From contig CAAFZT010000024.1 in NCBI GenBank assembly GCA_900767605.1, positions 1-59,382 of the forward strand: a stretch of 59,382 nucleotides of DNA, given 5' to 3'. The position numbers were made by a program, and so were the translations under genes. Numbering within the stretch: the first letter of the stretch is position 1; each line of letters starts with the position of its first letter. Below, piece after piece: positions 32,168-40,789 of the stretch. The notes under the pieces are model-generated. The model saw nothing but the letters and a program-made list of their open reading frames with translations. It ran no database searches and was not told the DNA's origin. Source of the stretch: Bacilli bacterium (lineage in GTDB: Bacteria > Bacillota_I > Bacilli_A > RFN20 > CAG-826).

Positions 32168-34016
32168 TTTTCTTTCCTCCTCCGATGCCAGAATCAATGG
32201 AGGCACCGGTTAATAAGTTGACGAGTAAATTAGCGACCAAAACGAAGATGATGATGAGCAAGTTGACCGCGCTGGAGAAGGCGGTAAGACCCATTTCATC
32301 GAAATAGGAGAGCGACGTCGTGGCCATCTGGTCGTTATTGGACACGAGGAACATAAAGAGGTTCAGCTCGCGCATCCCGGTGATAAAGGGAAGCAAGAAA
32401 CCCGAAATAATTGCGGATTTTTGAATGGGGATGACGATGCGGGTCATGCGCTTCCACCAAGGAGCACCCTGAATGACGGCCGCTTCTTCAATTTCTGGAG
32501 AAAGCTGCATCATCGCGGACAAGGAACTTCTAGAGGCAAACGGGATGTATTTGATGGATCCGCAAAGAATCATCAAGAACATTGTGCCGGCAAATCCGGC
32601 AATGCCCATTTGAAGTCCGAAGGCGTGGAAGGCCGCGGAGAAAGCAAGCGCAGGGACAAGGTAAGGCAAGAAAGAGATGCCGTTAACATAGCCTGCGAAT
32701 TTGCTTCTACGCTTTTTGGAAACGGCATAGCCAACAAGGAATCCCACCGTTCCTGCGACCAAGCAGCAAACCAAAGCGACAATCGCCTGATTTCGGAAGG
32801 CCGTCCAAATCGTTTTGTTGTAAAGAACGCCATATTGGCCATACATCCCCGCTTCTGCATTTTCGTGGTAGACCCACCACTTCGTCGTGAAGGAGGAATA
32901 GTCCCCAGGATTCGTAAGGAAAGTTTCAAGACCAAAGGAAATAACTGGAAGGATGGAGGTTAAGGCCGTGGCAAGGATCAGTAAGACGGCGAACACCCAT
33001 TTCACCACGGGATTCAAGCGGATTTTTGTCGCCTGGGCGGATTTGCCCGAGACGGTGATAAATTGCTTTCTCGAATGGAGGGAGAGTTGGTTCACAATCA
33101 AGATCAAGAAGCCAATGATGAGCATCATAATACCGATGATGGCGGCAAAGCCTTCACCGGTGATGGCTTTTAAATCGACGTAGGATGTTGCAAGAACGCG
33201 GAAGCTTTTCCCACCGACATAGTGCGCGACAGGGTAAGAGCCGACGGCGCTAGAGAAGACCAACAAAATGGTGCTTAAAATCGCTGGAACAATCATCGGA
33301 ATCGTAATGCGGAAAACGATTTTCCAACGAGGGGTATTCAAAATCGTGGCCGCTTCTTCTAACGATGCATCCATGTTTTTGAAGATGCCGCCGATAAGAA
33401 TGTAAGCAAATGCGGCGTAGTGCATTCCCAAAACCATGGCGCACGGGAAGACACCCTGGCACCACCACTTGGGGAAATGAATACCGGTAAAATAGGCGAT
33501 GAAGCCGTCCGCTCCGCCGGTAACGGAAGCCGACCAGAAGAGGTTTTTCCAAACAAGAGCCAACGTCCATTGCGGCATGATGTAGGGGAAAATAAAAACG
33601 GTCGAAATCCATTTCTTGCAGGGAAGATTCGTGCGCGTGACTAAAAAAGCGGCGAATCCACCGAAAATGAGGGCAAATAAACAACTAAGTGACGCCAAAG
33701 CAATGGAATTGCCTAGTGGTACCCAAAGGTAGTTTTTACCATAATCGCCCGTTAATAAGTTCGCCCAGTTGGAAACCGAAAGTCCTTTCGTGTTGTAACC
33801 GGTACCGATAGCAAAGTTATATTCTTTGCCCGGGTGAACCGTTAACGAATTTTGGATGATCGACCAAAGAGGATAAAGAACAAAAAAGGAAAGCAAAACC
33901 GCCAAAATCAATAAGACAAGGTTTTCCGGACGACTGATCCAGGAACCGATTTTGGACAGAATGATTTCGAACTTCCCCCGCTCTTTGACGGGGGAGGGTG
34001 TAGCTTCTGTTTTCAT
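32160..34016 (-). CDS. fused double ABC permease (FbpB-like)
   Basis: 618 residues with about 12 helices. Two complete permease halves are joined. Each has an EAA loop: LEEAATILNTPRWKIVFRIT in the N-half and IEEAAVIQGAPWWKRMTRIV in the C-half. Fused permeases of this kind are typical for iron, putrescine and some sugar-phosphate importers. The substrate here is not clear. It follows the solute-binding gene after 72 nt that contain a hairpin. Confidence 0.88.
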   Translation of the reverse strand: MKTEATPSPVKERGKFEIILSKIGSWISRPENLVLLILAVLLSFFVLYPLWSIIQNSLTVHPGKEYNFAIGTGYNTKGLSVSNWANLLTGDYGKNYLWVPLGNSIALASLSCLFALIFGGFAAFLVTRTNLPCKKWISTVFIFPYIMPQWTLALVWKNLFWSASVTGGADGFIAYFTGIHFPKWWCQGVFPCAMVLGMHYAAFAYILIGGIFKNMDASLEEAATILNTPRWKIVFRITIPMIVPAILSTILLVFSSAVGSYPVAHYVGGKSFRVLATSYVDLKAITGEGFAAIIGIMMLIIGFLILIVNQLSLHSRKQFITVSGKSAQATKIRLNPVVKWVFAVLLILATALTSILPVISFGLETFLTNPGDYSSFTTKWWVYHENAEAGMYGQYGVLYNKTIWTAFRNQAIVALVCCLVAGTVGFLVGYAVSKKRRSKFAGYVNGISFLPYLVPALAFSAAFHAFGLQMGIAGFAGTMFLMILCGSIKYIPFASRSSLSAMMQLSPEIEEAAVIQGAPWWKRMTRIVIPIQKSAIISGFLLPFITGMRELNLFMFLVSNNDQMATTSLSYFDEMGLTAFSSAVNLLIIIFVLVANLLVNLLTGASIDSGIGGGKKNA

Positions 34017-34038
34017 AAGATGCTCCTAAGCAAGGGAA

Positions 34039-34065
34039 GAAGGCCGCAGAGATTCCGCGGCCTTC
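34039..34065. repeat. intercistronic hairpin between SBP and permease genes
   Basis: A 9-bp stem GAAGGCCGC/GCGGCCTTC with an 9-nt loop and no T run on the coding (minus) strand. It probably stabilises the SBP mRNA or lowers expression of the downstream genes. Confidence 0.55.
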
Positions 34066-34088
34066 AAAACTTTATGAGGGAAGGTTTA

Positions 34089-35498
34089 TTAGGCCTTGAG
34101 GTTATCGAGCCAGGTGCCAACGGAGATATCCATCTTGGCACAATAGGCACCATCTTCGATGACCATGTTGCCTTTGTTATCGCCAGTTCCAGTCCACCAG
34201 GCATAGCCTTTGTCGTTCAAGGCCGGGAAGACCGTCTCTTTGGTGGCATCTTTGGTGAAGGCGTAGGTTCCATCCGCTCCTTTTTCGGTAGCAAGGGTGC
34301 CCTTTCCATCCGCGGAGTGGTCTTGGTTGACGCCCGCTTTGTTGTTGGAGCAATATCCGCCGATATCTCTGCCCCAAGCGGCGAAGCCGTCATGGGTGCA
34401 GGTCATGAAGTGGATGAAGGCGCAGCTGGACCAGGGAAGCGGAGAGGTCTTCAAGACTTGGAGATAATGTTTATACATGTATCCGCCAATGCCTTTATAG
34501 CCATCTTGATAGGCGGCAATGGTGATGTTCTTCTTGGACGTTTCATCCGTTTCGGTGATGGAACGAAGTTTGGAATAAACGAGCAATCCGCTTTGTCCCG
34601 CCGCCGAATTCTTGACGAGGCTCGCGCAAATCGGGCCATCATCGGGCTGTTCGTTGTATTGCTCGATGAAGAGTTTGATATAGGCAAGGGCATATTTAGC
34701 GGAAGCATGGGCGAGCTTCAAGTCTTTCGCTTTTTGTTCAAGTCCATCGGCGACCGTCTTAATGCGGCTCTTTTCCGTGGCATCGCCAATCGCCTCTGCG
34801 GCGGATTGGAGAATGTCCGAATATTTTTGGTTGGTGAGCATGATCAAGAAGTTACGGCCAACCGGTTCAGAGGCCGGAGCCATGAACATCGGAGTTTCGT
34901 CTTTGCGGACGAAATCCCAGCAGTTCGTGAAGGTCTTGGTCTTATCAAGGTTATTGAATTCAAAGACTTTGTTCAGGGATTGGAGGGCAAACGGTTGTTT
35001 GTTATCGGCATCGCCTTCCCATTCCTTCGGGACATAGTTCAAGAGCTTACCCGTTTGAACTTCTTTGGCATCGATTTGGTTGGCATCTTGGATTAGGGTC
35101 ATCGAAAGTTGATGATTGCTGCCCGCGACGTCCGCGTCGATTTGAGCGAAGATACCATTGGATTTCGGCTGGGTCCAGTCAACGGCTCCCTTAAAATCTT
35201 CTTTATAACCAGGGAACTCTTTACGGATTTCTTCCGAAACTTTTCCTTCGGCATCTAAGCCTTTCAAATAATTGATGAAATAGGCTTGGGCGGTTTTGCC
35301 ACGGCTGGAGTTACCAACGCCAACAAGGGTTTTGCCATCGAGTTCTTCAATGGCTTTGGCATAGAGTTCATTGGCCGACATTTTTTGAGCTTGCTCAATG
35401 ACTCCTTCCACATAGGTGGTTTCATGGCCGCCGCAACCGGTGAGGGTCGCGCCAATGAGGGCGGCAGAAACAACAAGAAGCGATAAATTTTTCTTCAT
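34089..35498 (-). CDS. extracellular solute-binding lipoprotein of the fused-permease importer
   Basis: 469 residues. A lipobox ends ATLTGC (Cys22). The mature part begins with helix-rich sequence and TLVGVGNSSRGKTAQAYF, followed by a two-domain binding-protein fold with many aromatic residues (for example SPLPWSSCAFIHFMTCTHDG, AWWTGTG). Family 1/6-like but with no close match that I recognise. The ligand might be a sugar, given two cre-like operators and the kinase fragment at the end of the operon. Confidence 0.78.
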   Translation of the reverse strand: MKKNLSLLVVSAALIGATLTGCGGHETTYVEGVIEQAQKMSANELYAKAIEELDGKTLVGVGNSSRGKTAQAYFINYLKGLDAEGKVSEEIRKEFPGYKEDFKGAVDWTQPKSNGIFAQIDADVAGSNHQLSMTLIQDANQIDAKEVQTGKLLNYVPKEWEGDADNKQPFALQSLNKVFEFNNLDKTKTFTNCWDFVRKDETPMFMAPASEPVGRNFLIMLTNQKYSDILQSAAEAIGDATEKSRIKTVADGLEQKAKDLKLAHASAKYALAYIKLFIEQYNEQPDDGPICASLVKNSAAGQSGLLVYSKLRSITETDETSKKNITIAAYQDGYKGIGGYMYKHYLQVLKTSPLPWSSCAFIHFMTCTHDGFAAWGRDIGGYCSNNKAGVNQDHSADGKGTLATEKGADGTYAFTKDATKETVFPALNDKGYAWWTGTGDNKGNMVIEDGAYCAKMDISVGTWLDNLKA

Positions 35499-35590
35499 AT
35501 TTGCCTTTCTGCGGAGATCTTAGGTCTTCCGCTTTTGCTGAAAAGAAGGCTTGGGTCGCTTACCCCAAAGTTCTTTTTTTGCATGCCAAT

Positions 35591-35619
35591 AATATAGTAT
35601 GGAAGCGGTTTCATTTCAA
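35591..35619 (-). promoter_or_regulatory. promoter of the second ABC importer (TTGAAA-17-TATATT)
   Basis: TTGAAA at 35619-35614 and TATATT at 35596-35591 on the minus strand, 17 nt apart. The leader is about 85 nt and contains a weak hairpin. Confidence 0.65.
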
Positions 35620-35634
35620 TGGTAAGCGGTTTCT
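35600..35634. promoter_or_regulatory. twin cre-like operators
   Basis: TGGAAGCGGTTTCA (35600-35613) fills the promoter spacer. GGTAAGCGGTTTCT (35621-35634) lies just upstream of the -35. Their starts are 21 bp apart, two turns of the helix, which suits cooperative binding by CcpA or another LacI-family protein. Confidence 0.65.
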
Positions 35635-35639
35635 TTTTT

Positions 35640-35956
35640 AACATTTTAAGCAAATTGTAAGAATGGATTTTGAGGCATTTAGTCGATAGTTTCCAAAATA
35701 AAACGTGCATGATATTTGCTCATTTACCAAAGCCCCAATCATTGAAATTCCTTTTTTTGCTCCTTTTTGGTTTCCGAAATAATCCCGTATTTTCTATATT
35801 TTTTAAACTTTAAACGGATTGGTTTTTTCTTGAATCATTGATGTCTATTTTTGAAGGAAAAATCGGTAATTCGCCATAACAATAGATGGTGAATATTTCA
35901 GTTTCGAAAATGAAAAATAAGTACAATTCCTTACTTTTTTATGGGAATAGCAAGAA
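35640..35956. other. AT-rich non-coding stretch
   Basis: About 320 nt with clearly lower GC than the rest of the window (many A and T runs). I see no gene, repeat or RNA structure. It may be a transfer scar or decayed DNA next to the DUF5677 gene. Confidence 0.5.
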
Positions 35957-37081
35957 TTAATCCGATTTCTTTTTATTGTTGGTCAATTCGTAAAAACTTT
36001 GTTTGGCCACCGAATGGGCGGCGAGCAGCTCTCCGTAATACAACTTCCGCATTTGGATGTAGCTCGCCCTTTCGGCGTCGGAAACCGTCGACATGTAAAG
36101 GGAAGCGAAGATCTTCTCGATTCGGAAGAACGATTCGTAAAGATTAAGCAAAGACATATAGAAGAAATAATTCTTCTTGGAATAGATCAGGACGGGGCTA
36201 GAATGGGTGACTTCGCTCGACATCTCATAGACTTTGCTATATTGGGAAAGACCCGCTACTTTTTCCACTCCATCGCGGAAATTGAATTTGAAATTCTCGA
36301 TTTTCATGACATCGGGAACGCCAAGCAACCATCCGTATTCGATATAGCGCTTCATGTCCTTGGACTTTAAGTCGATGGCTTTCATGTTGTCTTTGATTTC
36401 CACAAACATCGCATCGGTAGCTTCTTTTGTGGGCAATCCACCCCGGAAAGCGATGCCATATTGGATATGACGAAGGTATTTATCCATCACGGGCTTGCCG
36501 TATTTAACCAAAACATGCAGGATGCATTCGTTTTCGTGAAGGGTGCGCCAGGTGGAAAAGGCTTCCGTTTCGAATCCACCTTCGAGTAGCATCGACACGC
36601 ATTTAGCGACTTGAAACCCTTTATTCAAAATATCGACGATCAGGGTTTTTTCCGGATCATTTCGCTTATAACGGGATAGCATCCCCAAAATAAAATTGAG
36701 GTAGAGGTCGAGGGTAGACATCAAGGGGCTATACCGGGAAGCCAGCCCGCCCATGCGATAAGCAAGGCGTTCGTTGGTGAAATATTTATCGAGGCTGATG
36801 GAGCAAAGAAGGCTCATGTAGCCTTCATCATTCACCAGTTCTTCTTGTTTTTGATCGGGGTGAGTTAATAGATAAAAGGAATGCTCATTAAATAAATAAA
36901 GGGCAAGTTGAGCGGGATTGATTCCAAGGTCTTGGATTTCTTTTCCATTTACTTGGAAGCCTTTCGCCCCTTCGAGGCACGCTTCAAAAGCCGAAAAAAG
37001 GAAGTCGCGGTTCAGTTCGCTAGGCAAACCAAGCGAATCTGCGAGAATCTCAAAATGTTTCCTTGCTTCCATTTCGTTCAT
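35957..37081 (-). CDS. DUF5677-family protein
   Basis: 374 residues, all-helical, no signal peptide. Residues ~175-200 (GGFETEAFSTWRTLHENECI) and the later VTHSSP are the hallmark Arg-Glu and Ser-His segments of DUF5677. The function of this family is unknown. It occurs in variable genome regions. Its ATG overlaps the gene before it (ATGA), so the two proteins probably work together. Confidence 0.72.
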   Translation of the reverse strand: MNEMEARKHFEILADSLGLPSELNRDFLFSAFEACLEGAKGFQVNGKEIQDLGINPAQLALYLFNEHSFYLLTHPDQKQEELVNDEGYMSLLCSISLDKYFTNERLAYRMGGLASRYSPLMSTLDLYLNFILGMLSRYKRNDPEKTLIVDILNKGFQVAKCVSMLLEGGFETEAFSTWRTLHENECILHVLVKYGKPVMDKYLRHIQYGIAFRGGLPTKEATDAMFVEIKDNMKAIDLKSKDMKRYIEYGWLLGVPDVMKIENFKFNFRDGVEKVAGLSQYSKVYEMSSEVTHSSPVLIYSKKNYFFYMSLLNLYESFFRIEKIFASLYMSTVSDAERASYIQMRKLYYGELLAAHSVAKQSFYELTNNKKKSD

Positions 37082-37623
37082 GCTTCCATGCTACTCCCGT
37101 TTAGGGCAAAGGGAAATGATTCCGCTTCTTTTTTACGAAGAAGATACTTTTGTAAAGAAGGGTAACCGAGCTCTTCGATTTCTTCCTTGGAAAAAGAGGA
37201 ATAGAAGCAATCTTCTTCCTCATCAAGTTCTGGGCAACTCGGATGAAAGGGGCAAGCCCAGGAAGAAGATAGGTTCGGCAGTTCCTGAAGGAGATAGGCA
37301 AAATAAACCCCATAAACTTCAGAATAGCCATCAAAAATCACGGGATGGTCTTTAAATTCCGCCTTGCGGCTTGGCTTATTTCCTAAAAGTTGCTTTTGAA
37401 TATTGATTAAACGCGGGCTTTGATACGTCTTATTTGGATCAACCAAATAGGCGGCAAAGCGTTCCGCCTTGTCTTCTTTGGTATCATGAGAAAGCAAAGA
37501 CGGGGATAATGGGGCAGAAAAATAACGCACGAGCTCCGCATAGGTCCGACGCGAAAAGCATTCTTCTACTGGAAGAGACTTGGGGGCGATAACGATTGCA
37601 TTTTCAAACCAAGGGAAATCCAT
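37078..37623 (-). CDS. unknown protein coupled to DUF5677
   Basis: 181 residues, soluble, starting MDFPWFENAIVIAPKSL. A cluster of cysteines (WACPFHPSCPELDEEEDCFY) might bind metal. I do not recognise a family. It starts 41 nt after glpK. The ATG lies inside an inverted repeat (37620-37645) and no Shine-Dalgarno is visible. Stop and next start overlap (ATGA). Confidence 0.6.
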   Translation of the reverse strand: MDFPWFENAIVIAPKSLPVEECFSRRTYAELVRYFSAPLSPSLLSHDTKEDKAERFAAYLVDPNKTYQSPRLINIQKQLLGNKPSRKAEFKDHPVIFDGYSEVYGVYFAYLLQELPNLSSSWACPFHPSCPELDEEEDCFYSSFSKEEIEELGYPSLQKYLLRKKEAESFPFALNGSSMEA

Positions 37624-37645
37624 CCCTTAAGTTTAAAAGGGATGG
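37620..37645. promoter_or_regulatory. inverted repeat at the start of the gene pair
   Basis: CCATCCCTT, 8 nt, AAGGGATGG. The arms match the half-sites of the palindrome upstream of the YesN regulator at 45.24 kb (CCATCCCTTT...AAAGGGAATGG). It could be an operator or an RNA hairpin after glpK, but no T run follows. Confidence 0.4.
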
Positions 37646-37664
37646 AAGCGAAAAGAAACCCCTC

Positions 37665-39155
37665 TTAGCAATGCTTCTTGGGTTTAAAAGCCCTAGCCGC
37701 GGAGACGGCGCAGAGCCAGCCTTCATAACGTTCGTCCGCTTCTTCTTTCTTCATCTTGGGCGAATATTTCATTTGGATTGCGTGGTTTTTCTCAATATCG
37801 AGTTTGGATTCATAGAATCCGCAGGTGAGCCCGGCAAAATAAGCCGCGCCCAAGGCGGTGGTTTCGAGGCAAACCGGCAAATGGACTTCACATTGGAGGA
37901 TATCGCTTTGGAATTGCATGAGAAGCTTGTTCGCGCTGGCTCCCCCGTCCACGCGGAGGGATTTTAATTCCAGCCCCGCTTCTTTTTTCATGGCTTCGAT
38001 CACGTCTTTGCTTTGATAGGCAATCGATTCCAGTCCGGCGCGGGTGATGTTATGGCGTTCCGCGCCGCGGGTTAGACCGAAAATTGCCCCGCGGGTTTCA
38101 TCGTCCCACCACGGGGTTCCGAGTCCAACGAAAGCGGGGACGAAATAGACTCCCGCGGTGTCCGGGCGCTTTTCCGCATACATTTCCGAATCACAGGAAT
38201 CCTCAAACCAACGGGTTTGGTCGCGAAGCCATTGAACGATGGCTCCCCCAATAAAGACGGATCCTTCTAAGGCGTAGGTCGTCACCCCTGCTTCGCGCCA
38301 AGCAACCGTCGTCAATAATCCTTGTTTAGACAAAATGGGCTTATCCCCGATATTCATGAGCATGAAGCAGCCCGTCCCATAGGTATTCTTCGAATCCCCT
38401 TTGTGGTAGCAGCATTGGCCGAATAAAGCGGCTTGTTGGTCGCCAGCCACCCCATAAATATGGACGCCGCCCGGGAAATAGGAAGCTTCGCCGAAGTCGC
38501 TTGAATTATCTTGGACTTTGGGGAGCATCGTCATTGGGATATTCCAAATGCGACAAAGTTCCTCGTCCCAGTCCATTTTGAAAATGTCGAAAAGCATGGT
38601 GCGGGACGCATTGGAAACATCGGTTAAATGATGGCCGCGGGTCAATTTGTAAATCAGCCAGCTATCGACGGTCCCAAAAAGCAATTCTCCCGCTTCCGCC
38701 CTTTTTTGGCCATTGGGAACGTGGTCGAGGATATAACGGATTTTGGAAGCGCTGAAATAGGGGTTCATGCGAAGCCCCGTTTTGGCCTGAATAAATTCGG
38801 TTTTATCTTCCCGCGCATCGCAAAGACATTGGGTTTGCTTCGATTGCCAGACAATCGCGGGGGCAACGGCGCGGCCGGTTGATTTTTCCCAAACAATCGT
38901 GGTTTCACGTTGATTGGTGATGCCGATGCCAGCGACGTCATCCATCGTGGCATTAGCTAAAACCAATAGTTCGTTAATAACGTCGATCGCCGAAATCCAA
39001 ATGCGGTCGGCGTCCACCTCCACCCAGCCGGGTTTTGGATAGGATAAATCAAGGGGTCGTTGGGCCTGAAAGACTTTTTCCCCAACGGAATTGACAAAGA
39101 TGGCACGGGTAGATGTCGTGCCTTGGTCAATGGAAAGGATGTATTTTTTCTTCAT
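37665..39155 (-). CDS. glpK: glycerol kinase
   Basis: 496 residues, full length. Phosphate-1 loop SIDQGTTSTRAIFVNS, GITNQRET, WQSKQTQ, and the FGGY-family segments DGGASANKLLMQFQSDIL and ETTALGAAYFAGL are all present. It phosphorylates glycerol to glycerol 3-phosphate in the cytoplasm. No glpF, glpD or glpO gene is near, so it is a stand-alone gene here. -10 TATAAT lies 7 nt before the ATG and there is no Shine-Dalgarno, so the mRNA is probably leaderless. Confidence 0.96.
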   Translation of the reverse strand: MKKKYILSIDQGTTSTRAIFVNSVGEKVFQAQRPLDLSYPKPGWVEVDADRIWISAIDVINELLVLANATMDDVAGIGITNQRETTIVWEKSTGRAVAPAIVWQSKQTQCLCDAREDKTEFIQAKTGLRMNPYFSASKIRYILDHVPNGQKRAEAGELLFGTVDSWLIYKLTRGHHLTDVSNASRTMLFDIFKMDWDEELCRIWNIPMTMLPKVQDNSSDFGEASYFPGGVHIYGVAGDQQAALFGQCCYHKGDSKNTYGTGCFMLMNIGDKPILSKQGLLTTVAWREAGVTTYALEGSVFIGGAIVQWLRDQTRWFEDSCDSEMYAEKRPDTAGVYFVPAFVGLGTPWWDDETRGAIFGLTRGAERHNITRAGLESIAYQSKDVIEAMKKEAGLELKSLRVDGGASANKLLMQFQSDILQCEVHLPVCLETTALGAAYFAGLTCGFYESKLDIEKNHAIQMKYSPKMKKEEADERYEGWLCAVSAARAFKPKKHC

Positions 39156-39162
39156 AGACGTA

Positions 39163-39168
39163 ATTATA
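39163..39168 (-). promoter_or_regulatory. -10 box of glpK, leaderless start
   Basis: TATAAT on the minus strand is followed by tacgtct and then ATG (39155). This places the RNA start at or within a base of the start codon. Confidence 0.5.
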
Positions 39169-39198
39169 GGCTGAAAGCCCTTACAAAAAAGGGGGGGA

Positions 39199-39465
39199 TT
39201 ACGCTTCTGAATAATAGGAATAGAGGGCTTGATAGAACCAATTAGTTACCGCGTCTTCCTATTCAGGCCTAGGGGTGTTTTCTCCGTTTCCTCCAAAACT
39301 GTAATGAAAAGATTGAGTACCGCCATGATTATAAAAATATAAACTCTTATTTGCTATCGTTACTATCTCGTCTAAAAGTTCCCCTATTAAACCATGTTTT
39401 TCAAAAATTCATATCGTTTTAATGCCTTTGATTCCTTGTGTTTCATCATCAAAGCCATATAAAAA
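39199..39465 (-). pseudogene. remnant of an unknown gene with in-frame stops
   Basis: One minus-strand frame reads GFDDETQGIKGIKTI, then TGA (39409-39411), then a protein-like stretch including IANKSLYFYNHGGTQSF and HYSFGGNGENTPRPE, then TAG (39259-39261), then EDAVTNWFYQALYSYYSEA and TAA. The composition is protein-like and three stops in 90 codons show decay. I do not recognise the parent family. Because TGA and TAG both occur, stop reassignment does not rescue it. Confidence 0.55.
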
Positions 39466-39488
39466 AGCGGTGGATTTACACCGCTTAT
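39462..39488 (-). terminator. terminator of the Xaa-Pro peptidase gene
   Basis: Stem AAGCGGTG/CACCGCTT (with an extra C), followed by TTTTTT on the minus strand, 18 nt after the stop codon. Confidence 0.8.
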
Positions 39489-39505
39489 AAGCCAGGAGCA
39501 AATAC

Positions 39506-40789
39506 TTAGAACGGCCGCTTGCCACCAGCGAAGAAAGCTTCGATGTCTTCTACTTCTTTGATGATGTCCGCGGTGAGGACCTCGCATCCTTTTTCGGTGA
39601 TGTAAAGGTCATCTTCGATGCGAACTCCAATGCCGAGTTCTTCAAAATAAAGTCCCGGTTCGTCGGAGATGACATTGCCCGCTTCTAGCTTAGCTTGACG
39701 GTCACTGACATCATGGCAATCGAGACCAATATGGTGGGAGACGCTATGCCAATAAACCTTGGTGATGTCTTCTTTCTTCTCGAGTAGCCCATGAGCCACA
39801 CATTCATTGGCCATATAGGTGGAGGCAAGGGATTGTAGTTCTTGGATCGTGACTCCGGGACGAGCCATCTGGGCGACGGCTTTATTGGCCCCCAAAACAA
39901 TCTCGTAAATCGTTTTTTGAATTGGGGTGAATTTGCCGTTTACCGGGAAAGAACGGGACACGTCTCCGCAGTAATAGCCTTGTCTAGCCCCGCAGTCTAA
40001 TAGGAGCATGTCCCCGTCTTCAAGAGTTCCCATGGGATGAGGGTAATGCAAGGTGCAGGCGTGCTTTCCACTGGCCACAATCGTATTGAAGCTTAACCCA
40101 TTGCAGGCGTTATCATCGCTAATCACGTGGGAGAAAATATTGCTGAGTTCGAATTCGCGCACCCCCGGGCGAGTCGCCGCCATGAGGGCTTGGATGCCAA
40201 GGCGCGTCGTGGCGCAGGCAGCGCGGAGGCATTCGATTTCCTCGGGTTCCTTGACCATGCGCATCTTCATAAGTAACGGGGCGACATCATAAAGAACTAA
40301 ACCCGGGTAGGTTTTCTTTAAGGTTTCCCCGTAATCTTTTGTGGTGGTTTCCGCGGCGATTTTAATTTCTGGCCCTAAATCCAAATAGGCCTTATCAACG
40401 GTTCCAAAATCGCTATAAGCGCCGCAAAGTTCGGCATTCACGCGTGATTCCAAAGATCCGTTGACCAAGACGTTACGGATTCCAGCAATTTGAGAGGCTT
40501 CGTCCAAGGAAAGACGCTTGCCGTACCATTTTTGCTTCACTGGATCAAAAGGCGGAACAAAGAGGTATTCCTTTCTTTCCCCGGCGTTAGAAACTAGCAT
40601 CAAGCAGCAATCTTCTTCTTCGATGCCCGTTAAATAATAGAAGGAATGCTGGACTTCAAAGGGATAATCCTCGTCCTCGCTTTTGATTTTGGGGACTCCG
40701 GAAAAGATGAGGGCGACGGACCCATCGTCCATCCGGTTGAAAAGACGCTTTCTTCTTGCTTGGTATAAGTGATTATTTTGAATGATCAT
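39506..40789 (-). CDS. pepP: Xaa-Pro aminopeptidase (M24B)
   Basis: 427 residues. The N-terminal creatinase-like domain begins QARRKRLFNRMDDGSVALIF. The pita-bread domain has all five metal ligands in order: Asp in LLLDCGARQG, Asp in GDVSRSF, His in SVSHHIGLDCHD, Glu in SDEPGLYFEE and Glu in GVRIEDDLYIT. It removes N-terminal residues preceding proline. It overlaps the YigZ gene by 17 nt, so the two are co-transcribed. Confidence 0.92.
   Translation of the reverse strand: MIIQNNHLYQARRKRLFNRMDDGSVALIFSGVPKIKSEDEDYPFEVQHSFYYLTGIEEEDCCLMLVSNAGERKEYLFVPPFDPVKQKWYGKRLSLDEASQIAGIRNVLVNGSLESRVNAELCGAYSDFGTVDKAYLDLGPEIKIAAETTTKDYGETLKKTYPGLVLYDVAPLLMKMRMVKEPEEIECLRAACATTRLGIQALMAATRPGVREFELSNIFSHVISDDNACNGLSFNTIVASGKHACTLHYPHPMGTLEDGDMLLLDCGARQGYYCGDVSRSFPVNGKFTPIQKTIYEIVLGANKAVAQMARPGVTIQELQSLASTYMANECVAHGLLEKKEDITKVYWHSVSHHIGLDCHDVSDRQAKLEAGNVISDEPGLYFEELGIGVRIEDDLYITEKGCEVLTADIIKEVEDIEAFFAGGKRPF

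Noticed and set aside
34020..35096. 358-codon plus-strand ORF opposite the solute-binding protein gene
   Set aside because: Antisense shadow of a lipoprotein gene with a clear signal peptide and promoter. No homology recognised.
39199..39465. Reading TGA as Trp to rescue the broken frame
   Set aside because: A TAG stop remains in the frame, and TGA serves as a real stop in several ATGA overlaps in the window.
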